Shown here: piece by piece, positions 46,254 through 57,409 of the stretch
Layout: each line of letters starts with the position of its first letter
How positions within the stretch are numbered: the stretch's first letter is position 1
Assembly: GCF_027580225.2 (NCBI RefSeq)
Contig: NC_073358.2
Span: forward strand, 48,074,001-48,138,000
Direction: 5' to 3'
DNA length: 64,000 nt
From: Misgurnus anguillicaudatus
Lineage: Eukaryota; Chordata; Actinopteri; Cypriniformes; Cobitidae
The notes under the pieces: generated by a model
The model's input: the letters and a program-made list of their open reading frames with translations, nothing else
Database searches by the model: none
Told to the model about the DNA's origin: nothing
Program-made: the position numbers and the translations under genes

Positions 46254-46643
46254 AGGGGACTTTTTTCCATGTTTAAGTGCTATATTGGGTCCAGAGTGCT
46301 TTCACCTGTAAAATGTGAAAAAGATCAATCCAGTAACTTAGTTTTGGTAAATCATTCTCTGCAAGCATGTGAAAAAATAGTACATTGAAATGTGGCTCCC
46401 CCTGTGATGTCAAAAGATACAGCCCCTTAATCTGCACTATCCAACCAGGATTTAGGGCATAGATCAGCTCATTTGCATTTTAAAGGACACACCCAAAGGA
46501 ACATTTTTGCTCACACCTACTAAGTGTCAATTTTAACATAAGAAATTATCTATAGGGTATTTTGAGCTAAAACTTCACATACTTACCCTGGAGACACCAA
46601 ATATTTATTTGACATCTTAAAAAAGTCTTGTGAAATGTCTCCT
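46254..46643. mobile_element. TTAA MITE with AGGGGAC/GTCTCCT ends
   Basis: Flanked by TTAA (46250-46253 and 46644-46647). Left AGGGGACTTTTTTCCATG and right CTTGTGAAATGTCTCCT are only loosely inverted, so the copy is old. The interior CCCCTGTGATGTCAAAAGAT and CTCATTTGCATTTTAAAGG are standard for this teleost MITE. Confidence 0.75.
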
Positions 46644-46696
46644 TTAACATATCAGTGCCATTGTTTTGTCTCAATATGCACACCAATATTGTTTTA

Positions 46697-48170
46697 TTAG
46701 GGGTCAAGCCCTGAAGGGGCGAAGACTCCTCTTGTATCCGTTAGTTTTCTTTTTATTATTATTCCCCCGCCATTGTGGTCTATGGCAGCCCATAGAAGCG
46801 TACATAGGAAAGTTTAGAAATTTGGCACACTGATACAGGACAGTCCACATAATATCCACAGCAAATTTGGACTTTCTATCTCAAACCCGCTAGCGCCACC
46901 AACAGTCCAAATTTGCACTTAACGTTTTTGCTTATAACTTCTGATCCTGGAAATTAAATTCTTGTTTCCTCCGATTTCTTGACTCGAGACGATTCGAGTG
47001 GACCCTATGACATCATTTTCCATCATGACAATTTTTCCGGCATTTTGAATTATTCGTAAAACCTACTTTTGCAAACTTGTCCTAGAGATTTTGCCTGATT
47101 GCCACGAAAATCAGTATGTAGCATCTAAAGGCAAAAAGTTATAAAATTTTGAAAAACCAATCCGTTGTCCTATAGTGCGTCAAAGAATTTTACGTGGAGC
47201 ACAAAAAACAGATTTTAGGCTATATCTTTGCCAAACCTATGTCTTGACACGACACTTGGTAGTTGTGATGCCAGTCAGGAACTGAGGGTGCATTCAGAGT
47301 TTCGTCACAGCTCCACCTAGTGGTCAGACTTATGTTTTACACACCTATAACTTTGGCTCAGATTGACGTATTTTCACGGGGCTCGTTTTCTTGGAGTTCT
47401 GAAAAGTTGCAGAGTACAACGATACCAAACATGCCAGAATTCGCCTTACGCAGCCCTGAGCAACAAAAATCACTTAAAAAACACACACGAATATTTGCGC
47501 GAGCGTTATTCCGATCGACTCAAAAACAAGATAGGAAGAACATTACATTACCTTCTGAACAAAAAACTCTATTGGCGTTAAATTAAAATGTCCATCAGAA
47601 ATGGCCGAAAATTGCAAAAAAACGAAAAATTACCTTTAAATTGTGTGTTTTTTACACATATATTGTTATAACTCCGCACCGAAATGTGATTTTTACACCA
47701 GATTTGTGGCCACACACAAAAAAATATTCTTGCACTAGTTGGCCTTATAAACCTTTGATATAAAGCAAGCTCTATGGTCATACAACTGTTTCTTCTTTAA
47801 AGTGTATAGTAATGAAACTAACTAGATGTAACACAGTCATGACCTGAGGTTGCATGCACAATTTTGTTATTGTGCCACCTAGTGGTTTTGAGATGGTGAT
47901 TTTTGCCTAAAACTACTGCAACAGTACATTTAAAACCTTGAGTCATCATGGATTATTCCTTCCATGGTTTGGAGTATAATCATTGGTGGATGCCAATTCA
48001 CTCCCTAGCAACCAATGAGAATACCTTATCAACCGGTTTTCGAGCTATATCTCTGCATCAGAACATCTTATAGACATGGGGGTGGGCTCTTTTGACTCAT
48101 TAACACCACGTTAACATTTTGTGACCCGAGTTTCGCCACTGCAAGCACCACTCACATTTCCTTCAGTGTT
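46697..48170. repeat. Large interspersed repeat (GGGGTCAAGCCCTGAAGGGG)
   Basis: It opens with AGGGGTCAAGCCCTGAAGG, then a (TTA)n stretch, CCGCCATTGTGGTCTATGGC and CCGCTAGCGCCACCAACAG, an order I recognise as a frequent cyprinid repeat of more than 1 kb. The frames at 47320-47586 are not gene-like. Class unknown; no inverted ends visible, and the right boundary is approximate. Confidence 0.55.
47872..47885 (-). promoter_or_regulatory. CTCF-like motif in a large repeat
   Basis: Minus strand CCACTAGGTGGCAC matches the CTCF core. A weaker version, CCACTAGGTGGAGC, sits at about 47310-47323 on the same strand, so this repeat carries two similar sites about 560 bp apart. Confidence 0.4.
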
Positions 48171-49680
48171 CTAGTTGTCAATGCTCCTCAAGAAGAGAGG
48201 GAAAGATTTCACTGAATGAGAACATAGCTTTTTTGCTGATAACTTTCATATTCTTTTGCTGAAATCAACTTTTCTTCCTCCTGTGCCCTTTTTTGGCTTG
48301 ACCTCTTGCAGCTATTTGTAATGTATTTTTGTAAAAACTACTTTAATGTCCTAATATAACTAAAACCTAGTCCTGGATTAATCTAAACCCTGTCCGGGAA
48401 ATTGCCCAAAAGAGTTTTTATTAGTACCCCAGAGTTACATATTAGTACTTGAAAGATACATATTGGTACCAAATGTATAAATAGGCTATATAACTGTACC
48501 TAAATGGTATTAGGACCTTTTTAAAGTGTACTGCCTTAGTAAAAGCTTGGGACAATTTTTTGACAGTGTGCAGAAATCCTGAAGGGTTCTTAGTAGAAGT
48601 GTTCGAATTATGTCAAAGTCCCCTGCCTACCCACATCATTATAGGTTCGCCGTGATTTCACAAGCTAAGATGTGTTACTTTTAATCAAATAAACCCCACA
48701 TTACCCTGAACTCAAACCCTAACAATTTTCACGACTCAAATTAATGTGAAATAATAGTTCAGAGAAGAATTTTTTAAAAGACCCTAACCCGATCCTAAAT
48801 CTAACAATCTGTCAATTTCTGCATGAGGCGCACTTGCGAGTTTAATCTTTCGGATTAGTTTATTTTAAATTCACATAGTATTTGAATAAAAACCAGGGGA
48901 TCCCCTTTTCTATTTTCGTGCTTTATAGGAGTTCCCTCAATGCTTATAGGAGGTCCGGGACCACCCCAGGCCACCTTCAATTCATTGCTTGTTAGTTTCC
49001 CAAAAGCCAATAAGAAATGAGGCACATTTCCAGAGTTGGGAGAGAGACAGGTGGAGGTAGAGAGGACCATCCCAGTATCTTGTGGTGAAACAGACGGAGT
49101 GTGTACTAATGATTAATGACATTTAGATGATTATTCAGTGGCAGAGATGTCCCACGCCCTCAACACACTCCAGATGCATAACCAGAGACGAGGTACAGAT
49201 GATTTAACCCATCTTCTGTGGGACTTCACTGAATATGATGGATGGTTTTGAAGATGTTCAGTGAGAGAGAACAGCATAAATCATACTTTGGCAATAGCTT
49301 GATGCCGTTCATTCATTCATTTATTAGAGAAAGAATGCCATTAGGTGAGAAATTGATCTCTTTCTATCTTTAAAGCAACACCCCCAAAATAAATCTTTTA
49401 ATCACTGTCACGTTGTTCATGATTTGTACGACGTAATCTCTTCTGTGAACCACAAACGTGAATGGGCAAGGGGTCTGTCAAGGTATAAAATAAAATGTTG
49501 CCTGTAACAGGTCCCTTAACTTCACACGCGATGGCTGATTTTATGGTTATTTAAGAAAAGGAAGTACCAACACACATGTCCAACAATCAAAATAATCCCT
49601 TACACAAAAGTGATGCATATATATTAGGAGAATATCAATTTGATTGTCAGTCAATCAAAAGTGCTTCAAGTTTTAATTAC
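48171..49680. other. Mixed unique DNA with repeat fragments
   Basis: 48420-48556 is the third fragment of the repeat at 33765-33905 (ATTAGTACCCCAGAG; GGACCTTTTTAAAGTG). 49090-49330 is balanced, contains clustered ATTA homeodomain-type sites and matches no repeat here. No gene. Confidence 0.35.
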
Positions 49681-50004
49681 GGTAACACTTTACAATAAGG
49701 TTCATTAGTTAACATTAGTTAACTACATTAATTAACATGAACTAATAATGAACTGCACTTATACAGCATTTATTAATCTTTGTTAATGTTCATTTCAACA
49801 CTTACTAATACTTTTATTAAAATTTTGTTAATGTTAGTTAATGCAATGTGAACTAACATGAACAAGCAAATAAAGCTTTATTTCTATTAACTAACATTAA
49901 CAAAGATTAATAAATACTGTAACAAATGTATTGCTCATGGTTTGTTCATGTTAGTTAATACATTAACTAATGTTAACTAATGAACCTTATTGTAAAGTGT
50001 TACC
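49681..50004. mobile_element. Palindromic hAT MITE, perfect 8-bp duplication
   Basis: GGTAACACTTTACAATAAGG and its exact complement form the tips, and GTTAATGTTAGTTAA-type words pair along the full length. TTAATTAC flanks both sides exactly (49673-49680, 50005-50012), as expected of hAT. The perfect duplication suggests recent insertion. Confidence 0.95.
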
Positions 50005-50149
50005 TTAATTACTTTGAGGTTTTATTCATGCGGTCTGTTTATTTGCGATGTTTCGTTGTACCCAAATCCACCGTCTGCTTAGCTCTGTCCATAGATTTGT
50101 TTACACTGTGAGATTTTGTAACTATAGCAACCGCTTCTCCATTGCCGTG

Positions 50150-50604
50150 TTTTGACAGACTGCGGAACGGCTGCGGAGTCAATCGGTTTGCATTCAAGTC
50201 AATGTGTGTATTTCCACTGACTGCGTTCCGAATCCGTCACAGCTCCGGCCATCCGCAGCCCTCCGGAACAAATACGCAGAGCTTCTATTTTTGACTGATG
50301 CCGGACAGCTCCGCAGGGCAGAGCCATGACTCTATCACGTGATCACCTGAATTCGCGAGATCTCGTATCATGATCTGGGCTGGTCCAACAAAACGTCATA
50401 ATTTGACGACAGAACTAGATACCGCGCGATCATCACGTGAATTTGCGAGACCTCATGGGTCCTCGTCACTTCAGCACGCAGCAAATTCGGAACTGCAACA
50501 AATTCGGAACTGGTGGGTACTGGGGGACGGCGGAGTTCGGAGCCGTAACGCAGCGGAGCCGATCTGCAGCCGCTACGCAGTTGGTGGAAATCCAGCGTTA
50601 CGGG
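50150..50604. repeat. GC-rich repeat hosting the hAT at 50613
   Basis: TGCGGAACGGCTGCGGAG and TTTCCACTGACTGCGTTCCG at the left are echoed, partly inverted, at the right by GCAGCCGCTACGCAG and CTGCGTTCC-like words. GTTCGGAACTG-type words repeat at 50485-50515. Probably a worn inverted-repeat element. The pairs of overlapping frames on both strands (50368-50673) arise from this composition. Confidence 0.4.
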
Positions 50605-50612
50605 GTTACCCT

Positions 50613-51460
50613 CAGTGTTGGGAAAGTTCACGTTTTACATGAACTAGTGCAGTTCACAGTTCACAAATTTTAAAATGAAACAGTTCACTTCATAGTTCAT
50701 ATTTCAAAAATTTGAACTAGTTCACAGTTCCAAAAATTTTAACTAATTTATAGTTCTTTTTTCCCATATTACAAAAAAAAATGATTGCCATAATAGCCCA
50801 TATAACCACAGACAACAATTATTTTATCAGTTTTAACACTGAAGCTAAATGCGTCAGATTTCATCTTCATATCCAACTTTAAATCCTTATCCAGCCAGGT
50901 TTTACATTAGCATTGACTGTCTTTTAATGTTTGTATTTGCACACCTTGAAAGGCTAGCCGGTGCTTCAAGGGGGTTTTCCGGGCGAAAAGCGCTGCGAGG
51001 CATCGCGTAGGACAACCGCACGTGCACGTTAAATAGCGTGAGCTTAGTCAAAGTCTATTTCAAGATCCAGAATATGCGTTAGCAGCCTAACTTATGGTAA
51101 TTGTTAACCGTTTAGGACAAATATAATGCTATTGAATGTTAAACTATGTGAGTGCCGCGGCAGGGATTTGGATTTCAGCAGCCTGGTGGCGATGTTGCCA
51201 GATTGGGTGTTTTTTCCGCTACACATTAAGGCCTGTTTACAATGTGTTTTAACCGGGTTTTCGTCTGGAAGACTCTATAGAAATCTGGCACCCCATTGAA
51301 CGATATTAAAATGAGAGCGCGTGCCATTTACAAGCACCAGAATGAACGAGTTCACAATAAGTTCATCAGGCAGTAATACAGTATGTTCAGTACACGTTCG
51401 CTCAAAATATGAACGCGTTCATGAACTTTCGTTCAATGAACTCGTTCAGGCACAACACTG
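50613..51460. mobile_element. Non-autonomous hAT element, copy 2 (younger)
   Basis: CAGTGTTGGGAAAGTTCACG to GGCACAACACTG, with GTTACCCT exactly duplicated on both sides (50605-50612, 51461-51468). It aligns with 935-1831 along its length, including GAAGCTAAATGCGTCAGATT and AGAATGAACGAGTTCACA, with scattered deletions in each. It establishes the family as hAT. No transposase frame. Confidence 0.95.
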
Positions 51461-51639
51461 GTTACCCTCACACTTATGCAACTGGGCATTACCGTAATAA
51501 CCTTTTGTAGTGCCTTTATTTTTAAGAGTGCGTGAGAAACTCCAATTAGCAGGTACCACAACTGAAATATTAAGTACAGTACAGACAAGGTGTTCTGCTA
51601 ATGTTTTAAATCTAGAGACGTACTGTATGTGTGTGTTAA

Positions 51640-52554
51640 AGAAATATTCCATTTTCTTAAAAGAAAAATCCAGATAATTTACTCACCACCATGTCATCCA
51701 AAATGTTGATGTCTTTCTTTGTTCAGTCAAGAAGAAATTATGTTTTTTGAGGAAAACATTGCAGGATTTTTCTCATTTTAATGGACTTTAATAGAGCCCA
51801 ACATTTAATACTTACCTCAACACTTAACAGTTTTTTTCAATGGAGTTTCAAAGGACAATAAACGATCCCAAATGAGGCATAAGGGTCTTATCTAGCGAAA
51901 CGATTGTCATTTTTGACACGAAAAATAAAAAATATCTACTTTTAAACCACAACTTCTTGTCAAGATCCGGTCGTGATACGCCAGCGTGACCCCACACAAT
52001 ACGTCATGACGTCAAGAGGTCACAGAGGCGACCGCGAAACTCCGCCCCAGTGTTTAAAAGTGTTGAGAAAGAGGACCGTTCCAACGTTGTTGTATGTCAA
52101 CTGATACTAATGAATGTCTTTGTGTCAGTTTATTGTTTACAATGGTCCGCAAATGTGCGTTTTATATATGTAACACGTGACCTCCCTACGTCACTACGCA
52201 TTTACGTTAGGTCGCGCTGGACCGGACCTAGACGAAAAGTTGTGGTTTAAAAGAGCATTTTTTTATTTTTCTTGTCAAAAATGACAATCGTTTCACTAGA
52301 TAAGACCCTTATGCCTCGTTTGGGATCATTTATAGACCTTTGAAACTCCGTTGAAAAAAACTGTTAAGTGTTGAGTTAAGTATTAAATGTTGGGCTTTAT
52401 TAAAGTCCATTAAAATTAGAAGAATCCTGCAATGTTTTCCTAAAAAAAAAACATAATTTCTTCTCGACTGAACAAAGAAAGAAATCAACATTTTGGATGA
52501 CATGGTGGTGAGTAAATTATCTGGATTTTTCTTTTAAGAAAATGGAATATTCCT
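51640..52554 (+). mobile_element. TTAA long-inverted-repeat element, copy 3 (Kolobok-like)
   Basis: TTAA flanks (51636-51639, 52555-52558), arms of about 280 bp, TGACGTCA near 52007, and the THAP-like start at 52142 (MVRKCAFYICNT). Very close to copy 2 and in the same orientation. The long arms include AACAGTTTTTTTCAA(C/T)GGAG at both ends in opposite sense. The 66-codon frame at 52050-52250 is in another phase and not favoured. Confidence 0.7.
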
Positions 52555-52558
52555 TTAA

Positions 52559-53971
52559 GGGGGGTGGCTGAGAAGCTCACAATTCAAAAGAAATGCTATC
52601 GTCTTGGCATTGCCCGCAGCCTTGTTTTTAATAAACGCAAACACACGTGCACACAGGCCAAAGATGAGAGCCAAAAACGACAAAGCCGCAATTGATCCTT
52701 ATCTGCTTTCACAATTCCCTTGACCTTAATTCATTAAAGCATGGAAATACCGGGCCATGCGGGACTCTATATGTAGCTGAAATATAGCTGATTAGGTTGA
52801 GAAAGAAAGTGCACATGTGTACGTTATAGCACCTGAAGGTGTGTTGACCCTCAGAGGCTCATTAAAGCCTGGAAACTGGGAACTCCTATGGCTCTGACAC
52901 AGCAGCTGTCAGGAACAACACAGCACACAGAGGGCATGTGTGGGATTTCACAGATGGACACGTTCATGCACGGATAAACAAAGGGGGAAAGGATCTGTGC
53001 TGTCCGTTCGGAATCATGACGCCGGGATTGTAGGCTCTGACCTCGCGTATGTAGAATATGGACCTTTTCACCAAACAATTGCATCATGGGATTGAAAGGT
53101 GATGGAGATGGACAAAATCAGAGCTGCTTTTTAATGAACTGATATGTTAATGAGATGAAACAGCTTGGAGGAATGTTCTGAGTAAAATACACAGCAGGAT
53201 TTATCGCCAGTTACCAGAGACGATTATTTTGCCTTCATTGTACTGCAGGTTATTTTACATTTCCATTGATTAATTTGGCAGATTTTTATCCAAAGTCACT
53301 TACAGTACAGCACACATTTAGGGGTTTTCCACTGTGTACAGTACCTAGTACACAAACCTTTTTTGTATCACCTCACTTAATTCAAAGCAAGCCACTATGT
53401 GATGTTTAACACTGCCGATCACTGACTATGTTAACATGCACAAAATTTTGTCAATCTGACTGAATTTAATCTGATTGCAGGTTATGACTGTACAGTTACA
53501 TCCACCCTAATCTCCAAATGTGGTGCCCGCGGGTACCAGGTAGCCTGCACAAAGTCTGCCAAAGCACATTCTAATAATAGTGTCAATGGTAATATTTATT
53601 TATTAGATATTTTTTATATTAGCTTGGCTTGGTAACAAAAAAGTTTTGAGTAGACTATATCAAAAAGTAGCCCTCCAGATTGTTTTATTCATTGTGGTAG
53701 CGCTTGCTCACAAAAAGGTTGGAGACCTCTGCCCTAAACATTGTAAGTGCACCAAAACCAAACCAATGGACATTCAACGCTAGCCTAAAAGCAATTCACA
53801 GCCCAAAATGTCAATAACTAATGAACGAAATTCGCAGAAAAATCTGAACTCGGAAAAAAAGCAGAGGACTTGGCAACGCCATTTCTAGTCGAGTTCACAC
53901 TTTATCTCTGGATAAATGTACAAAGTCAATGCTGAGTTGGAGAAAGTTGTTCTTAAGAAGTTTTCAGATTT
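52559..53971. other. Mostly unique DNA, possible conserved non-coding element
   Basis: 52600-53110 is complex, balanced and unlike any repeat in the window. It contains CAATTGATCCTTATCTGC (GATA-like core) and CTTAATTCATTAAAGC (homeodomain-type). 53290-53345 is an inverted SINE-tail scrap; 53430-53490 a fragment of the repeat at 4500-4985. No coding exon was found. Confidence 0.35.
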
Positions 53972-54413
53972 CAGTCCCTCCAGAAAAACGTGAATATGGG
54001 ATCGCATGATTCAATGCATAATCAGCCAAAGTTTTTTCAAATACGCCACACTTTTGAAGCATAAATTGCAGATTTCCGTGCGCAAAATATGCGGGCTTGC
54101 ATGATTTCATAATCCCCGCATTTTTGTAGCAAAAATCACATACATCTTAGCAGAAAGTTGAACATTTTTGCATTTACTTCACACAAGCGCAGCCATGTCC
54201 CCTGTTGCCATGGGAACGTTATGAAGTGATGTGATTATGTGACGTGAACATCATTGAAAAGCTGCAAAAGCTGCAAACAGTTTTTGCAAGTTCCCACAAT
54301 TCCATTGCATAAATATCCCGCATATTCCATCATATTTTTTAAGAAAACAGCAAAATCAAGGATTTTTGCCAGCAACAATCACAAAAAAACTTTGGGTTTT
54401 TCTGGACGGACTG
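53972..54413. mobile_element. MITE with CAGTCCCTCCAGAAAAACG ends
   Basis: CAGTCCCTCCAGAAAAACG pairs with GTTTTTCTGGACGGACTG. The interior holds opposed GCATGATT/AATCATGC and TGCATAAAT-type words. Flanks do not show a clean duplication. Confidence 0.8.
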
Positions 54414-54560
54414 AGATATAGGCAAAGATTAAGGCATTTACATAAAAGCTTTTCAGTCCGATTGGGCCATCAATACGATTACAAAACAGATTATTTGGTT
54501 GCATGTAAACGGAGCTACTGATTGGTGAGAAAGAATCGTCACCATCAGCATTACTGGTAA

Positions 54561-54800
54561 ACAGTGTTGTGGAAAGTTACTTTTAAAAGTAATGCATTAC
54601 AATATTAAGTTACTCCCCAAAAAAGTAACTAATTGCATTACATTACTTTTGCGTTACTTTTTCTTTACTTGGCTGAGGCTTGATCTGTTTTTATGATCAC
54701 GAAAATGTCAAGCTCTGTCAAAGGACCATTTCTTTTTAAAATGTTTGTATCCTAAAGAAACTTTTCTTCCGATAAAAACCTGTTGAAACAGAAAGGTTCA
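54561..54800. mobile_element. Truncated hAT end (AGTTACTTTTAAAAGTAATG)
   Basis: CAGTGTTGTGGAAAGTTAC followed by TTTTAAAAGTAATGCATTAC and TTGCATTACATTACTTTTGC is the left end of a common hAT MITE. No matching right end occurs before the TTAA MITE at 54812. The preceding 54445-54520 is an inverted scrap of the repeat at 4500-4985. Confidence 0.6.
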
Positions 54801-54811
54801 TCAGATGTTAA

Positions 54812-55602
54812 AGGACAAGTTCGGTATTCTACACCTAAAGCCCCGTTTTCAGACTGTTTATGATGAAATAGAACGGTTTGGACTGAAATTTCGACATATT
54901 CGGCTGCCCTGAGAATTTTCGGGTGTTTGTGTTTCACCTCCCACCTTTACAATGGGTTTAATGGTGCACTGGAACAATCCTTCCTAAAATGCATTAAACT
55001 TTCGTTTACAAAGACGTGAAACTCTTGGAGTGGTCAGGGGTGTTCACTGATATGCTCACACAAAATCGCTGCAAAAGATGCCCTCCAACAGCTGTTTTAG
55101 CATTCGTTGTTAACTTGTGGACCTATTTTTCCAAACGCCTCACACCCGTACATTCTTCCGTTGAGAGCTTGAATAATAGACACTCCAGCCCAGTTGGTGG
55201 CGCTAATCCGCCATTGCCAATTGCAAGAATAGAAACAAAGTTCCCAGCGCAGAGTAATACTGTACCTCACAGCACATCTAATACAAGTCAATGGAGTTGG
55301 CAAAAACTACGATAAAACCTGTTGGAATGCGTATTTTGCAGCGATTTTTTTGTGTGAGCATATCAGTGAACACCCCTGACCACTCGGTGAGTTTCACGTC
55401 TTTGTAAACGAAAGTTTAATGCATTTTAGGAAGGATTGTTTCTGTGCACCTATAAACCCATTATAGAGGTGGAAGGTGATACAAGAAACACCCGAAAATT
55501 CTCGGGGCAGCCGCATATGTCGAAATTTCAGTCAAAACCGTTCTATTTCATCATAAACAATCTGAAAACAGGGCTTTAAGTGTAAAATACCCAACTTGTC
55601 CT
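54812..55602. mobile_element. TTAA MITE with arms of about 270 bp
   Basis: AGGACAAGTTCGGTATTCTA and its worn complement ending AACTTGTCCT are flanked by TTAA (54808-54811, 55603-55606). The arms pair for about 270 bp each (for example GGTCAGGGGTGTTCACTGAT against ATCAGTGAACACCCCTGACC). A central 250 bp is unique, with TTGGTGGCGCTAATCCGCC. The 99-codon frame at 55016-55315 crosses from arm to centre and has no features. Confidence 0.95.
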
Positions 55603-56160
55603 TTAAAGGTTCTTTATAACCAAATATGGTTCTTATATGACATCATGTAGCACCTTTATTTTTAAGACTGTAGGTGGGACATATTGAAGAGCTTTAAATA
55701 GCCAGTAGCCTTCAGTTTACGTCACAGCCTGCATAAACTACACCTGGCAGCTTGTGCCACGGACAAAAAAATAAATAAAACCGCAAAAATATTTCCACAA
55801 TGAAGAGTCATTTTTTGTGGCACAGCTGTTCTTAGCTCATTTTTGGCAAACTGAGCGTTTAAAGGCATTCTGTCGCTGTTGTTGTGAGCGTTAGCATTAC
55901 AGATGGAAAGCCGTTTGTGGTAAATTTACTAGATTTTAATGTGATGTAGAACCTGCAGAACATGACTCCCTTCTGATGGCTTCCACTTCATATTAAGTGT
56001 GTCAAATACAAGCGTAGTTCCAGGAAAGTTTGGCTTGCTCGCCTTTTCTTTCACGTCCAATTTCGGACTATTTTGCATAACTAATTTTACAAATAAGCTA
56101 TTTGTATATACTTTGTGTGACGCTTGAGGCTTTTTCAACTCAGTATTGACATTAACAGTG

Positions 56161-56244
<84 letters not shown>

Positions 56245-57409
56245 ATATCTGCAGGTGACCTACTCTCTACTGCTTTGGGTGACCCAGTCGGAAAATATAT
56301 TAAGCCTTTACATTCACCCGCAGAAATTAGAAATCCCCACACACACATTACATAAACACGTTCACATAGACATAAATACTATATACACAAAAACATCTAC
56401 ATTACATACAGCCAGTTTTACACCTCAATGACTTAATACTACTATTTTTATATTCAAATATTCTCATTACGTATTATTATGATTATCACTATTTCATCAT
56501 TTATTTCTGCATCCAAACTCCCAAACAGATCGACTCGCTTGAAGACATAAAGGGACATGCACTCACATTCTTGCCACAGACACAATTGTGACTTACTGCT
56601 GGTGCATTATGGAAAATTATGGGTCTTATGGGATATAAAGATGCAGTCTAATATGAGAGACTTCCTGAGACTTCTTAAAGCTCCGAGCATGCGAATGGGC
56701 CAAAACAAGCACCGAAATGCTATGCAGCAGATGGTTGTGAGGTCAGTTGTCTCCCTCAACGCTCTCTCGATAGGTTTACAGATGGAGACGCGTCAATGGA
56801 GAACAGAAACAGGAAGTCCGAGCGGGTCACATGATGCGAAGATGACAACACCCTTTGAACACTGACTTGGAAAATGGATTTTGCTGCTTGGTCAATTTGG
56901 TTAATTAAACTGAGCTAATATAACACAATTCATGAACGTTTTTGTCACAACGTAATTAAATGGCATGCATTTAATTTGAGTGTTATATTATAAAATGGAC
57001 GTATAATTAAGTTTATCCATTTGGGCTTACATGAATAACTTTGGTTGACCACTATATGGTGTACATATATGGTGTACATGGTAGGAAAAAAAACATGGTA
57101 AAAAAACTAGAATGCATCCAACACTGAAACATTTGTCATGTCGCTTCAAACCTATGCGTTTAATCTTTTGAAAATCTTCAGTTCGTAATGACCGCACCTG
57201 TCAAACTACTAAAAAGACGAAACCCACAAAAAAAAGTGAGCTCATTAATACCAAATTCTTATGGATGACTTCATTTCCCAATTTCATTTCTACCCCTTAC
57301 CCCTACCTCTCCGTTTAGCGCATTACTTGAAGGGCTAGGGATGTCTCAACTTTATTTTAGTTGGAGGGGTAGGGCCAAATAGCCCTTCAAACAAAGATTT
57401 TCCTCTCCT
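55603..57409. other. Mixed unique DNA with microsatellite
   Basis: 55606-55672 is a 'GGTTCTT' MITE end fragment. 56557-56865 is an unsupported 102-codon frame in otherwise ordinary DNA, with no domain pattern and no good initiation or splice context. The rest shows no gene. Confidence 0.35.
56158..56241. repeat. Compound (GT)n(GA)n microsatellite
   Basis: About 12 GT units, a GGTGTGT junction, then about 26 GA units. The 139-codon minus frame and the plus frames across it are translation artefacts. Confidence 0.97.

Noticed and set aside
49681..50004. CRISPR-like repeat and spacer arrangement of GTTAATGTTAGTTAA words
   Set aside because: Words occur in both orientations as arms of a palindromic hAT MITE with an 8-bp duplication; there are no regular spacers.
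56557..56865. 102-codon frame as a host gene
   Set aside because: No domain, signal peptide, splice or initiation context; the length is within chance for this composition.
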